Assembly: GCA_035524895.1 (NCBI GenBank)
Contig: DATLFI010000047.1
Span: 1 to 64,000, forward strand
DNA length: 64,000 nucleotides
Reading direction: 5' to 3'
Source: DATLFI01 sp035524895
GTDB lineage: Bacteria > Acidobacteriota > Thermoanaerobaculia > Multivoradales > Multivoraceae
Part shown: positions 6,406 through 14,751 of the stretch, piece by piece
Position numbering within the stretch: position 1 is the stretch's first letter
Layout: each line of letters starts with the position of its first letter
The notes under the pieces: generated by a model
Told to the model about the DNA's origin: nothing
Database searches by the model: none
Seen by the model: the letters and a program-made list of their open reading frames with translations, nothing else
Position numbers and translations under genes: made by a program

Positions 6406-9383
6406 TGTTCCTCCCTCCACCCTTCAGATGTCGTTTCTTCGAACAACCCAAGGTGCCACACGTCTGCGTCCCTGGCGGTTTCAGCCCACCGCTCCTCGAG
6501 GGCGCCCCGCAACGCGTCGAAGCTATCGGCGCCCTCACCGAGTCGCCGATGAAACGCGGCGAAGACCTCCGAAGAGGTTGCATCGTCGAGATCCCCCGGC
6601 GACGCGATTACCGTGGCATAGCCCTTCGCGAGCAGCTCCGCGGCGAGGCTGCCGCCGGCCTCCCAGGCGCTCCCGGCGCCGCGGCACGAGGCCAGTACGG
6701 CGAGCTGCCTGGCGTCGGGCCGCGCATCGGGCATCGACGCCGCCGGCCACAGCTCGAACGCGCGAGCCTCGCCTGCCGGCGGGCTCAGCACCAGGCTCGG
6801 GCCCGGGTCGTACTTGCCGAGCACCGTGCCGTGCGCCGCGAGGTGGATCACGTCGGGGGCGCCCCATCGCTCGACCACGCCGGCAACGGTCGCCTCCGGA
6901 CCCACCAGGCTCTCGTGCTCCGCATAGAGCTCGACGATCGCCGAGGCCTCGCGGCGGGCGTGTTGCAGCCTTGGCAACGCCGCCTGGTCACCGAGCTGCG
7001 GGTCGGCGACCACCAGGAGCGTCTCGCTGCCGCGGGCGCGCTTGTCGCGGTTCGCTGCCATTGCCCTCTCCAGGAGCCAGACCGCCGGTACCACGCTGAC
7101 CCGACGTCGCTGGTCCCTCACGAGGAGCGAGTACAGCGCTTCGGGCTCGTCCAATCCGTCGAGCACCAGGTAAACATCGCGATGCGGTGCCACCTGCTCG
7201 TCCAGCCAAGCCGCGACTGCATCGTGCAGCGCCGGCCGCCCCGACTGGTCTGTCTCAGAGACGGACAGGGTCTGGAACTTCTCGCTCGTGCTGCCACGAT
7301 CGATCCAGAGGTGTGCTTCGGCACTGGCGCGCTCTTGCCATACCTCCAAGACTGAGGCCGCAGCGTTCTCGCCAAGAGCCGCCGCGTCGGGGTCCCGGGG
7401 GATGGCACTTCCCGGTGCCAGCCGCGTCAGCGGCAGCCGCGCGGCATCGAGCACCGCACCGGCGCGCGCAGGCAATCCAACGCGCAACAGCAGAGCGGAT
7501 TGACGCTCGGCGAGGAGACGATAGCGGCCGGCGAGCCCGACTCGCGCCACCGCATCACGGGTCGCTACGAGCCGGCGCGCCCACGACTGCAAGGAGACGT
7601 CGAGCAAGCGAATGGCCTCGTCGAGGTCATCCGCCGCCAAGAGCTGCCCGATGCGTTCGTTCTCCAGGTCGTAGAGGAGCTGCAGGTCTGGCTCGGGCTC
7701 CCGCATGACCTGCTCGATCGTGTCGTCGAGCAGACGCCGGCTCTCGGCCGGCGCCGCGAGCTGCCGTTCGAGCCGAGCGCCGGCCACGTCGATCAGCCGA
7801 CCGAGCCGCGGACGATTGGGGTGACCCGCGGGAAGCGCGCTGGCGCTGGCGCGCGCCAGATCGAGATCGGCGCGAGCGAGCTCCGTGTCCCCGCGATCGA
7901 GCGCCACATGGACGGCGCCGCTGGCGCGGAGGAGCCTGACTTGCGGCGGGAGGTCCACGGCGTCTTCGCCGAGGAAGTGACGCGCCTGCTCGGCATAGGG
8001 CGAGTCGCGCAGAGCGGCGACCGCCTCGTCGAGCACACTCTGACGACGCTCGGGCGACTCGATGAGGAGCAGGCCGCGCAGGCCTTCGGCCCGGTAGCGC
8101 CAAGCGGGCTCCCAAGCTCCCGCCAGCTCGTGGTTGCGCGCCTGGAGGCTGCCGAGATACGCGGCCAGGCCGAGCTCCCCGAGCTCGATCATCCGGCGGC
8201 GGCTCGCCTCTGCAAGGAGCGTCGCGGCCTGGAATTCTCCCGCCAACGTCTCGACCAGCGCGGCGATCCAGTCGGCTCGCGCCTCGAGATAGCGCCAATC
8301 GCGCGCGCGAGCCAGGTCTCGCACCGATCCAGCCCGCATCCGCGCCGCGGAGAAGTCCCGCGAGTAATAGGCGCAGATCGTGCGCTCCAGACCAAACCAA
8401 GCAGCGAGCGTCGCGATCGCGGCCGACTCGCGCTCGGCGCTCGAAAGCTCGGCGGATTGGCAGTCCAGGCTGAAACGGTCCACCCGCGCACGACGCAAAG
8501 AGCCGAGCACGCCCTCCAAGGAAGCGCCGCGCGCCGCGTGGCGCTCCAGCTCCGCCAGCAGCTCGTCCCAGTAGCGATCGCCCCCCTGGCCGAGAACGAC
8601 CTTCGCATCCTCGCGCAGGCCCTGCCACGCCGCGCTGCCGGGCACCGGCACGGCGGCCTCGGTGTCGCCGAGGAACAGAGCGTGCTCCAGGCGGCTGCGC
8701 GCTCGAGCCGCGGGCGCGTCGTGAGCGAGCTCCCGCTCCTGTTCGTCGAGCCAGGACTCGAGCTCTACCGCCCAGGGGTCGCTGGTGTCTCCGTCAGCAG
8801 CCGCCAGCTCCAGAGCGTCTCGGCGCGCCTCCTGGAACCGACCGAGCAGAGCCAGGCATGTCGCTCGATCGAAGAGCGCCGCCTCGCGCATGTCGCTGAC
8901 CTCGACGAGCTCGTCGAGCAGCGCGAGAGCCCGGATCAGATCGAACGGATCGCCGCCGCGCTCCGCATGAGCGGCGTAAGCCACGCTCAGGTTGAGCCGC
9001 CCGGCCGGATCGAGCTCGCCCGCAGGTGCCCCGCGCCGAATCGCTCGGGCAATCGCGTCGGTCGTGCCCAAAGACACCGCGAGTGCGATCTCGTCGGCAG
9101 CAGAGAGCCGGCCCCGGGCCAGGACATCGGCCAACCGGCCGCGCGTCGTCAGCGCGTCCCGAGCGCAGAAGATCGACGACTGCTCGCGCTCGCAAGGCTC
9201 GTGGCCCGTCTGCCCAGCCACACGGAGGCGCAGTGGACGGTGCTCGGACAGGTACTGCGAAGCGGTCGTCCCGCGCTCGTGGCAGCCGGCAACGCTGAGC
9301 CCGGCAACGAGAGCCGCACGGCCAATCCACATCAAGGTTCTGTTTCGGCGAGCAGCCACCGGGCGGGTGTCGGCGGTATCCAT
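6402..9383 (-). CDS. CHAT-domain (caspase-like) lipoprotein with long helical repeat region
   Basis: Product of 993 residues from the ATG at 9383; the open frame extends far upstream but without a leader. Residues 17-34 form a lipoprotein signal (lipobox SVAGC, Cys34), so the protein should be anchored outside the cytoplasm. About 70-640 is a helical TPR-like array. The C-terminal 200 residues are a CHAT peptidase-like domain with the dyad apparently intact: His851 in IHLAAHG and Cys900 in LASCRGAG. CHAT proteases are usually cytoplasmic effectors such as the type III CRISPR-associated TPR-CHAT, so a secreted form is notable. It is the first gene of a three-gene lipoprotein operon. Confidence 0.87.
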   Translation of the reverse strand: MDTADTRPVAARRNRTLMWIGRAALVAGLSVAGCHERGTTASQYLSEHRPLRLRVAGQTGHEPCEREQSSIFCARDALTTRGRLADVLARGRLSAADEIALAVSLGTTDAIARAIRRGAPAGELDPAGRLNLSVAYAAHAERGGDPFDLIRALALLDELVEVSDMREAALFDRATCLALLGRFQEARRDALELAAADGDTSDPWAVELESWLDEQERELAHDAPAARARSRLEHALFLGDTEAAVPVPGSAAWQGLREDAKVVLGQGGDRYWDELLAELERHAARGASLEGVLGSLRRARVDRFSLDCQSAELSSAERESAAIATLAAWFGLERTICAYYSRDFSAARMRAGSVRDLARARDWRYLEARADWIAALVETLAGEFQAATLLAEASRRRMIELGELGLAAYLGSLQARNHELAGAWEPAWRYRAEGLRGLLLIESPERRQSVLDEAVAALRDSPYAEQARHFLGEDAVDLPPQVRLLRASGAVHVALDRGDTELARADLDLARASASALPAGHPNRPRLGRLIDVAGARLERQLAAPAESRRLLDDTIEQVMREPEPDLQLLYDLENERIGQLLAADDLDEAIRLLDVSLQSWARRLVATRDAVARVGLAGRYRLLAERQSALLLRVGLPARAGAVLDAARLPLTRLAPGSAIPRDPDAAALGENAAASVLEVWQERASAEAHLWIDRGSTSEKFQTLSVSETDQSGRPALHDAVAAWLDEQVAPHRDVYLVLDGLDEPEALYSLLVRDQRRRVSVVPAVWLLERAMAANRDKRARGSETLLVVADPQLGDQAALPRLQHARREASAIVELYAEHESLVGPEATVAGVVERWGAPDVIHLAAHGTVLGKYDPGPSLVLSPPAGEARAFELWPAASMPDARPDARQLAVLASCRGAGSAWEAGGSLAAELLAKGYATVIASPGDLDDATSSEVFAAFHRRLGEGADSFDALRGALEERWAETARDADVWHLGLFEETTSEGWREEQ

Positions 9384-9853
9384 GTGGGAATGGAACTGCG
9401 CAGGTGGAGTCGCCCAGCGGCTGCTACCGCTCACCTTCTTTGGCAACACACGAGCTGCCGGCGAACCATACCCCGAGAGCCCTTGCCCGTGCTCGCCGAC
9501 GAGGCGTCGGTCCAGCACGATGGCCCAGTATCTGGGCCGAGGCGACACTATTTCGGATAACCGGCAATTCCTTGGCGCTCTCAGCGGTGAAGTGCCCACC
9601 TGTCCCACGCCGCCAGACTGATTCGCGCTGGGCTTTGGCACGCGATGGCTGCAGGTCGCGCGCAGATGGCTCGTCGCGATCGTGCTGCGCCAGCCCTTCG
9701 AGAGCGCGCGCGGCGGCGTTCGCGAGGCGGTTGGCCGAGCAGTGGCGGGGGTTGATCGCCGAGGGGCTGGTGCGGCAGTACCGGGGCTAGAGCTTTCGGG
9801 AATTGGGACCGCTCCGAGCCGCGACCGGCGCTCGCGACGCGTCGTTCGTGCCG
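9384..9853. other. 470-bp intergenic region upstream of the CHAT operon
   Basis: It should carry the CHAT operon promoter (reading minus) and separates it from the VapBC-type pair. A perfect 7-base inverted repeat lies at 9522-9538. An AT-richer stretch at 9548-9570 is a likely promoter zone, but I cannot fix convincing -35 and -10 boxes. Frames across 9640-9790 are open but give no recognisable protein. Confidence 0.45.
9522..9538. promoter_or_regulatory. Perfect inverted repeat, possible operator of the CHAT operon
   Basis: GGCCCAG-TAT-CTGGGCC, two 7-base arms around a 3-base centre, lies about 140 bases upstream of the CHAT start codon. It could be a repressor site or a stem in the leader transcript. 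There is no T-run, so a terminator is unlikely. Confidence 0.35.
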
Positions 9854-10222
9854 TCAGAGCGCGTGGAGGACGAGCCCGGGATCGATCCTGCGGAGATCGT
9901 CGACGTCGCCGCTGACCACCACCGCGTCCTCCGCGAAGCGCGCGCTGACCGCGACGCTGGCGTCGACGATGTCGCGGGTGCGGCTGATGCCGCAGAGCAC
10001 GCCTGTAGCCTTGGCAGCGCTCTCGTCGAGCGGATCGACCTCGGTGCGGTGGTCCGCGACCAGCGCCGCGAGGCGCGCTTGCCGCGCGCCGTCGCGCCAC
10101 ACCTGCGCCAGGACGCCGGCGGGCACGATCAGTCTCTCATCACCGCGGCGGATCGTCTCGAGCAACAGGACCATCCGCCGATCGCCGCGCTCGAAGGCGA
10201 TCAGGGCGCCCGCGTCGAGCAC
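9854..10222 (-). CDS. PIN-domain toxin (VapC-like)
   Basis: A GTG start at 10222 shares its first base with the last base of the antitoxin stop codon, giving 122 residues that begin directly with the PIN motif MLDAGALIAF (Asp3). A GTG at 10249 is the alternative. Other acidic positions of the fold are visible at D84/D87 (TRDIVDAS) and D106 (SGDVDDLRR). The middle block VPAGVLAQVWRDG is typical of a PIN subgroup common in actinobacteria and relatives, where the usual second Glu is not obvious. Expected to be an endoribonuclease controlled by the upstream RHH protein. Confidence 0.85.
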   Translation of the reverse strand: MLDAGALIAFERGDRRMVLLLETIRRGDERLIVPAGVLAQVWRDGARQARLAALVADHRTEVDPLDESAAKATGVLCGISRTRDIVDASVAVSARFAEDAVVVSGDVDDLRRIDPGLVLHAL

Positions 10223-10452
10223 TACCGCCCGAGCACGCTGCGCACCCACGAGCGATCCTCCCGGCTGGGCGGTCCGATCTCGCGCCGCAGAGACGCGAGC
10301 ACTTCGTCGAGACGGTCGGCGCGCAACCGGCGCTCGACCGCTTCGCAAACCAGCGAGCTCACCGACTCGGCGCGACCCGCGGTCACCTCGTCGCGAAGCT
10401 GATCCGCGAGATCGCTCGGCAGCGACACGGTCACCTTCTTGGTGGTCGCCAT
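10222..10452 (-). CDS. Ribbon-helix-helix antitoxin (VapB-like)
   Basis: The 76-residue protein opens with the beta strand KKVTVSLPSDLADQL of an RHH DNA-binding domain followed by two helices, and then a charged C-terminal tail that would wrap the toxin. It directly precedes and touches the PIN toxin gene. Antitoxins of this type repress their own promoter, which should lie in the short gap upstream (10453-10485), facing the permease gene end. Confidence 0.85.
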   Translation of the reverse strand: MATTKKVTVSLPSDLADQLRDEVTAGRAESVSSLVCEAVERRLRADRLDEVLASLRREIGPPSREDRSWVRSVLGR

Positions 10453-10485
10453 ACCAAGGATCTTACCACGGGTATGGCAATCTCT

Positions 10486-11643
10486 TCACGTCACCAGACC
10501 GCCCACCCACACCAACCCCGCCCACACCGCGACGCCGGTGATCACCACTGCAATCGCGGCGACGATCGCGAGCTCGGCGCCGACCACCGCGGCGGCGGCG
10601 CCGCGGGAGGCGCCGATGCGGCGCATCAGCTCTAGCTCGGGGGCGCGCAGGCGCAGCGACAGGAGCACGACGAGCGCGGCGAAGGCGAGAGTCGAGATCG
10701 CGACGGCGGCGAAGTAGGCGTCGAGCGCGGCCGATACGCGCAGGACGATGTCCAGCACGGAGCGCACGACCTCGAGCGGACGCACGGCCTGGAGCGTCTC
10801 TTCGAGAGCGAAGTCGCCGAGGAGCTGGTCGTGCCGTCGCGCGTCGCGCGGGAAGACGAGGACGGCGGTGACCGGCGCCTCACCGGCGGAGCCGTGGAGG
10901 TGGAAGGTGTCGAGGTTGTCGGCGGTGATGCGCTGGAACAGGAACACCGCCGCCGAGGCTTCGACGTTCTCGCCCTCGTCGGCTTCGGGGTTGAGCGCCT
11001 CGTCGGGGCGGACTTCCTGGTGGCCGTGCAGGAGGCCGTCGAGCAGCCATGCGGTGCGCACGTCGGCAAAGAGCACGTCGTCGTCGGGCGTGCCCGTGGG
11101 CTCGGCGATGCCGACGACCTCGAGCAGAGTCGGGTATCCCCCGGCGAGGTCGTAGAGGTTCGCGAGGTCGGAGCGCACGGTGTCGCCCGGCTCGAGCTCC
11201 AGGCGACGCGCTGCCGCAGACCCGGCGAGCACCTCGCCGAGGAGCGCGGGCCGGCGGCCGGCGGCAGGCACCAGGTCGCGCTGCTCGAAGTATTCGGGGC
11301 TCGTGCCGACCACGGGCACGCCGAACGCCGAGTGTCGCACGACCAGCGGCACCGCGACGCCGTACTCGGCGAGGCGCGAGCGCTCGTCATAGCGGATCGT
11401 GGTTCCGGCACCGCCGCGGAAGTAGAGCGACGACATCACCAGGTCGAACGGGCTGCCGCGCGCTCCGACCAGGATCGGCGACGACCGGGCTCGCTCGAGT
11501 AGCGCGCGCTCGACGACCGCGGCGGCGGCACGCGTGAAGGCCGGCAGGAACAGCGCGACCGCGAGACCGAGCACCAGCACCGCCGCGCGCCCCGGGGCCG
11601 CGGCGAGGGAGCGCCGCGCCAGGAAGAGCACGTCACGAAGCAC
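10486..11643 (-). CDS. ABC transporter permease, FtsX/MacB-like
   Basis: 385 residues with an N-terminal membrane helix (about 17-38), a large extracytoplasmic domain and three C-terminal helices (about 285-380), the layout of FtsX/MacB permeases that act as mechanotransmission exporters or lipoprotein-release systems. The GTG start at 11643 lies 11 bases inside the upstream ATPase gene. Signature of the last part, LELMRRIGASRGA, corresponds to the FtsX coupling helix. Substrate cannot be deduced. Confidence 0.82.
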   Translation of the reverse strand: MLRDVLFLARRSLAAAPGRAAVLVLGLAVALFLPAFTRAAAAVVERALLERARSSPILVGARGSPFDLVMSSLYFRGGAGTTIRYDERSRLAEYGVAVPLVVRHSAFGVPVVGTSPEYFEQRDLVPAAGRRPALLGEVLAGSAAARRLELEPGDTVRSDLANLYDLAGGYPTLLEVVGIAEPTGTPDDDVLFADVRTAWLLDGLLHGHQEVRPDEALNPEADEGENVEASAAVFLFQRITADNLDTFHLHGSAGEAPVTAVLVFPRDARRHDQLLGDFALEETLQAVRPLEVVRSVLDIVLRVSAALDAYFAAVAISTLAFAALVVLLSLRLRAPELELMRRIGASRGAAAAVVGAELAIVAAIAVVITGVAVWAGLVWVGGLVT

Positions 11644-12382
11644 TGGCCGGCGCCTCCGGGGAGGTTGCGGTCGAGGTTGCGGTCGAGCTCGCGGCCATAC
11701 CCGAAGCGAAATCCTCCACCGCCACGTGCTGCTCGAGCCGCTCGAGCACGACCGGGTCGTGGGTCACCACGACCAGGGTGCGCGCGCCCTCGCCGGCGCC
11801 GGCGAGACCCAGCAGCAGCTCGAGCACGTCGTCGCGGCGCCTCGCGTCGAGACCCGCGGTCGGCTCGTCGGCGAGCAGGAGGGGCGGCTCGGTGATCAAC
11901 GCGCGCGCCACCGCGACGCGCTGGCGCTCACCCTGCGACAACGCCCGCGGCCGGCTGCGTCGCTTGTCGAGGAGCTCCAGCCGGTCGAGCAACGCCGCGG
12001 CGCGCTCGCGCACCGCCGCCGAAAGCGACAACGCCCGGCTCACCCGATAGGGGTAGAGCACGTTCTCCTCGACGTCGAGGTAGTCGACCAGGGGGAAGTC
12101 CTGGAACACGAAGCCGACGTGCCGGATGCGAAACGCGCGGCGCGACGCGTCGTCGAGGCCGCCCAGGTCGCGGCCCTCGACCACGACCTCTCCCGCCAAC
12201 GCGCGGCGTACCCCGGCGACCAGGTCGAGCAGCGTCGACTTGCCGCATCCGGAGGGACCGAAGAACGCGCACCTGCTGCCTCGCGCCACGCGCAGCTCCG
12301 GCACCCGCAGCTCGAAGCCCGAGGGAGCGTAGGAGAAGCGGACGCCGCGGAGCAGGATCGCGGGGTCGGGAGCGCTAGTCAC
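11633..12382 (-). CDS. ABC transporter ATP-binding protein (LolD/MacB type)
   Basis: Started at the GTG at 12382 the product has 249 residues and fits the family; the open frame upstream to 12565 lacks protein-like composition. Walker A GPSGCGKST, signature LSQGERQRVA and Walker B LLLADEPTAGLD are all intact, followed by the H-loop VVTHD. A C-terminal Ala/Ser/Thr-rich tail comes from a short GGTTGCGGTCGA repeat in the DNA. Partner of the overlapping FtsX-like permease. Confidence 0.9.
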   Translation of the reverse strand: MTSAPDPAILLRGVRFSYAPSGFELRVPELRVARGSRCAFFGPSGCGKSTLLDLVAGVRRALAGEVVVEGRDLGGLDDASRRAFRIRHVGFVFQDFPLVDYLDVEENVLYPYRVSRALSLSAAVRERAAALLDRLELLDKRRSRPRALSQGERQRVAVARALITEPPLLLADEPTAGLDARRRDDVLELLLGLAGAGEGARTLVVVTHDPVVLERLEQHVAVEDFASGMAASSTATSTATSPEAPASAS

Positions 12383-12563
12383 GGGCTGCGGCAAAGTAGC
12401 ACAGCGATCGAAGGCGCCACCGGGGCAAGTCGCCCGGGGCAACAGCCGAGCGCCAGCGGAGTCGCGGCATTCCGTCGCACCGATCCGCGCCGGCGAGGCC
12501 GGCCGCCTCGCACCCTCGGCGGGGGTAGGATCCCGCTCTACCGTCTTTCGGGGGCTCGGGCCC

Positions 12564-13199
12564 ATGAGCCAGCTACGCTTCTACTTCTCGTTCCGCAGCC
12601 CTTACTCGTGGCTCGCGCACCACCGCCTCGCGCACACCGCAGAGCTGGCGTGGGAAGAGCTCGAGCCGGTGCCGGTCTACCCGCCGGACGAGAAGGCGCT
12701 GGCCGCGGTGGCTCCCGGCCGCACCAAGCTCGGCTACATGCGCGAGGACGTCGAGCGGATCGCCGTGGGCTACGGCCTGGCAATGCGCTGGCCGGAGGGC
12801 GCTGATCCCGACTGGAGTCGGCCCCACGCCGCGTTCCTCTACGCCCAGGCCGAGGGCCACGGCCAGGTGTTCGCCGGAGAGCTCTACGACGCGCGGTTCC
12901 GGCGCGGCGAGGACCTGGGCGATGACGGCGTGCTGCGCGCCGCGGCCGAGGTATCGGAGCTCGACCCGGAGGCGATCGCCGCTGCCGCCGACGACCCGAA
13001 GTGGCGCCAGGCGCTGTGGCCCGGCTTCGAGCGCATGCGTCACGACAAGGTGTTCGGCGTGCCGACCTTCGTGTTCGGGGACGAGCGCTTCTGGGGCCAC
13101 GACCGCTTCGACTGGCTGCTGCGCGCGCTGCGCACCGCGCGCGGCCAGCAGGTCGCCGACCTGCGCGCCGACCCGTTGCGCCCGCCCCAGGGCGACTGA
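12564..13199 (+). CDS. DsbA-family protein, 2-hydroxychromene-2-carboxylate isomerase-like
   Basis: 211 residues of the DsbA/GST-kappa thioredoxin-fold group. The start FYFSFRSPYSWLA has the SPYSW motif of HCCA isomerases in place of a CxxC redox centre, and GVPTFVFGDERFWGHDR near the end is the matching cis-Pro block. Enzymes of this type bind glutathione and isomerise aromatic ring-cleavage products, but many homologues are uncharacterised. It is not obviously linked to the polysaccharide genes that follow 28 bases later, though it may share their transcript. Confidence 0.8.
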   Translation: MSQLRFYFSFRSPYSWLAHHRLAHTAELAWEELEPVPVYPPDEKALAAVAPGRTKLGYMREDVERIAVGYGLAMRWPEGADPDWSRPHAAFLYAQAEGHGQVFAGELYDARFRRGEDLGDDGVLRAAAEVSELDPEAIAAAADDPKWRQALWPGFERMRHDKVFGVPTFVFGDERFWGHDRFDWLLRALRTARGQQVADLRADPLRPPQGD

Positions 13200-13227
13200 C
13201 ACGCGTCGCTCCCCTGCGGACTTCGCG

Positions 13228-14751
13228 ATGCTCCGTCGAATGCCGAGCGCGTCGCAGCTCTTGGTCCGGTCTGCGAGCGCGGCAACTCTCTCGGCGCTGT
13301 GGCGGCTCGCGGTCACGTTCGGGACCTACCTCGTGCTCCGGCGGTTCATCCCGCCGGCAGAGATGGGTGTGTGGAGCTGGGCCGAGCCGCTGTTCCTGCT
13401 GCTTGCCCAGGTCCGCGACCTCGGCGTGCCGGGCCATGTCGTGCGGCAGCGCGAGCGCGACTACGCGGGGTACCTGCGGTTGCAGGTCGTGTGGGGCGGC
13501 GTGTTGGCGCTGCTGCTCTTCGCCGCGGCGCCGCTGTTGGCGCTGTTGTTCGAGGACCGCGACGCGTCGACGGTGCCGCTGCTCCGCCTGCTGTGCGTGT
13601 TCCTGTTCGTGCAGGGTCTGGGCTCGGTGCCGCTCACCTACTTCGAGGCCGAGCAGCGCATCGAGCGCACCATCCCGGCGGAGCTGCTGCGCAACGCCGT
13701 GTTCGCGGCGCTCTCCCTGCTGCTCGCCTGGCGCGGCTTCGGCGTCTGGAGCATCGTCGTCGCCTACACGGTCGCCGGCGCCGCCTACAGCGCGATGCTG
13801 TGGTGGTGGGCGCTGCGTCGCGGTGCCGGTGACGGTGACGGGAGCGCAGGCGCGACGCTCCGCGTCGCGCGCCACGGGTCAGGCGGCTCGACTCGAATGC
13901 TGGCGGCGGCGGCCTGGCCGCTGATGGTCATGTCGCTGCTCGAGAACGCGGTGCTCCACCTCGACCCGCTCCTGCTGGGTCTGGTCGACGAGGAGGCCAC
14001 GGCACACGCGTCGCTGACGCTGTTCAGCCTCTTCTTCTTCTCGCGGCTGATCGCCGACCAGGTCGGTCGCGCGCTCTACCCGGCGCTGGTGGTGGCGCAC
14101 GCGCAGCCAGCCCAGAGCTTCGAGCTCTACCGGATCGCGACGCTGTTCCTGGTGACGTTCGTGGTGCCCACCTCGTTCTTCTTCTTCTTCAACGCCCGCG
14201 CGGCGGCGCTGGTGCTCGGAGGGCCAGACTGGGTGCCGGCAGGCACCTACCTCACGGTCGCGGCGTTCGTGCCGCTGGTGCGCCCGCTCACCATGTTCGG
14301 TCGCGAGTACATGCTGGTGGTCCACCGCGACCGGCTGGTGAACCTCTACAGCCTTCTCAACCTGATCTCGCTCGGCGCTCTCGGGTGGACGCTGGTCCAC
14401 ACCGAGCTGGGCCCGCTCGGCATGGCGGTCGCGGGCTACTTCCCGCTCGGCGTGCTGGTGCTCGCCTGGGGGTTGCACCGCATCGACTCTTACGCCTGCC
14501 GCCGTCTGTTCCGACAGCTCCTTGGGCTCTATGCGCTCGGTGCTGTCCTCTTCGCACCGGTGGTGCTGCTTCCGGCGGCGTGGACCTGGACGCGGGTCGC
14601 GGTCTGCGTCGCGATCGCGACGCTCTACGTGGCGCTCGGTCTCGTATGGCACCGCGACGCGTATCGTCGGTTCTGGCGCGGCGAGGCCGCTCGAGACGCC
14701 GCCGCAGGGAAGGCCTCCCGGACCGCCGCGGGATCTCGCTCGACACGATGA
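13228..14751 (+). CDS. Polysaccharide flippase (Wzx/MATE-like, lipopolysaccharide repeat-unit translocase)
   Basis: 507 residues, almost entirely hydrophobic with roughly 12-14 predicted membrane helices; landmark FIPPAEMGVWSWAEPLFLLL is typical of the oligosaccharide flippase family that turns lipid-linked repeat units to the periplasmic face. The ATG at 13228 was chosen because the upstream frame overlaps the preceding gene. Its stop overlaps the next gene as ATGA, making it the head of a polysaccharide operon. Confidence 0.85.
   Translation: MLRRMPSASQLLVRSASAATLSALWRLAVTFGTYLVLRRFIPPAEMGVWSWAEPLFLLLAQVRDLGVPGHVVRQRERDYAGYLRLQVVWGGVLALLLFAAAPLLALLFEDRDASTVPLLRLLCVFLFVQGLGSVPLTYFEAEQRIERTIPAELLRNAVFAALSLLLAWRGFGVWSIVVAYTVAGAAYSAMLWWWALRRGAGDGDGSAGATLRVARHGSGGSTRMLAAAAWPLMVMSLLENAVLHLDPLLLGLVDEEATAHASLTLFSLFFFSRLIADQVGRALYPALVVAHAQPAQSFELYRIATLFLVTFVVPTSFFFFFNARAAALVLGGPDWVPAGTYLTVAAFVPLVRPLTMFGREYMLVVHRDRLVNLYSLLNLISLGALGWTLVHTELGPLGMAVAGYFPLGVLVLAWGLHRIDSYACRRLFRQLLGLYALGAVLFAPVVLLPAAWTWTRVAVCVAIATLYVALGLVWHRDAYRRFWRGEAARDAAAGKASRTAAGSRSTR

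Noticed and set aside
7500..9560. 686-codon plus-strand frame opposite the CHAT gene
   Set aside because: Arg/Glu/Gln-rich shadow without family features; the opposite strand carries a clear CHAT domain.
9640..9790. Short plus-strand frame ending FARRLAEQWRGLIAEGLVRQ
   Set aside because: Looks mildly protein-like but has no start, ribosome site or recognisable homology; left as intergenic.
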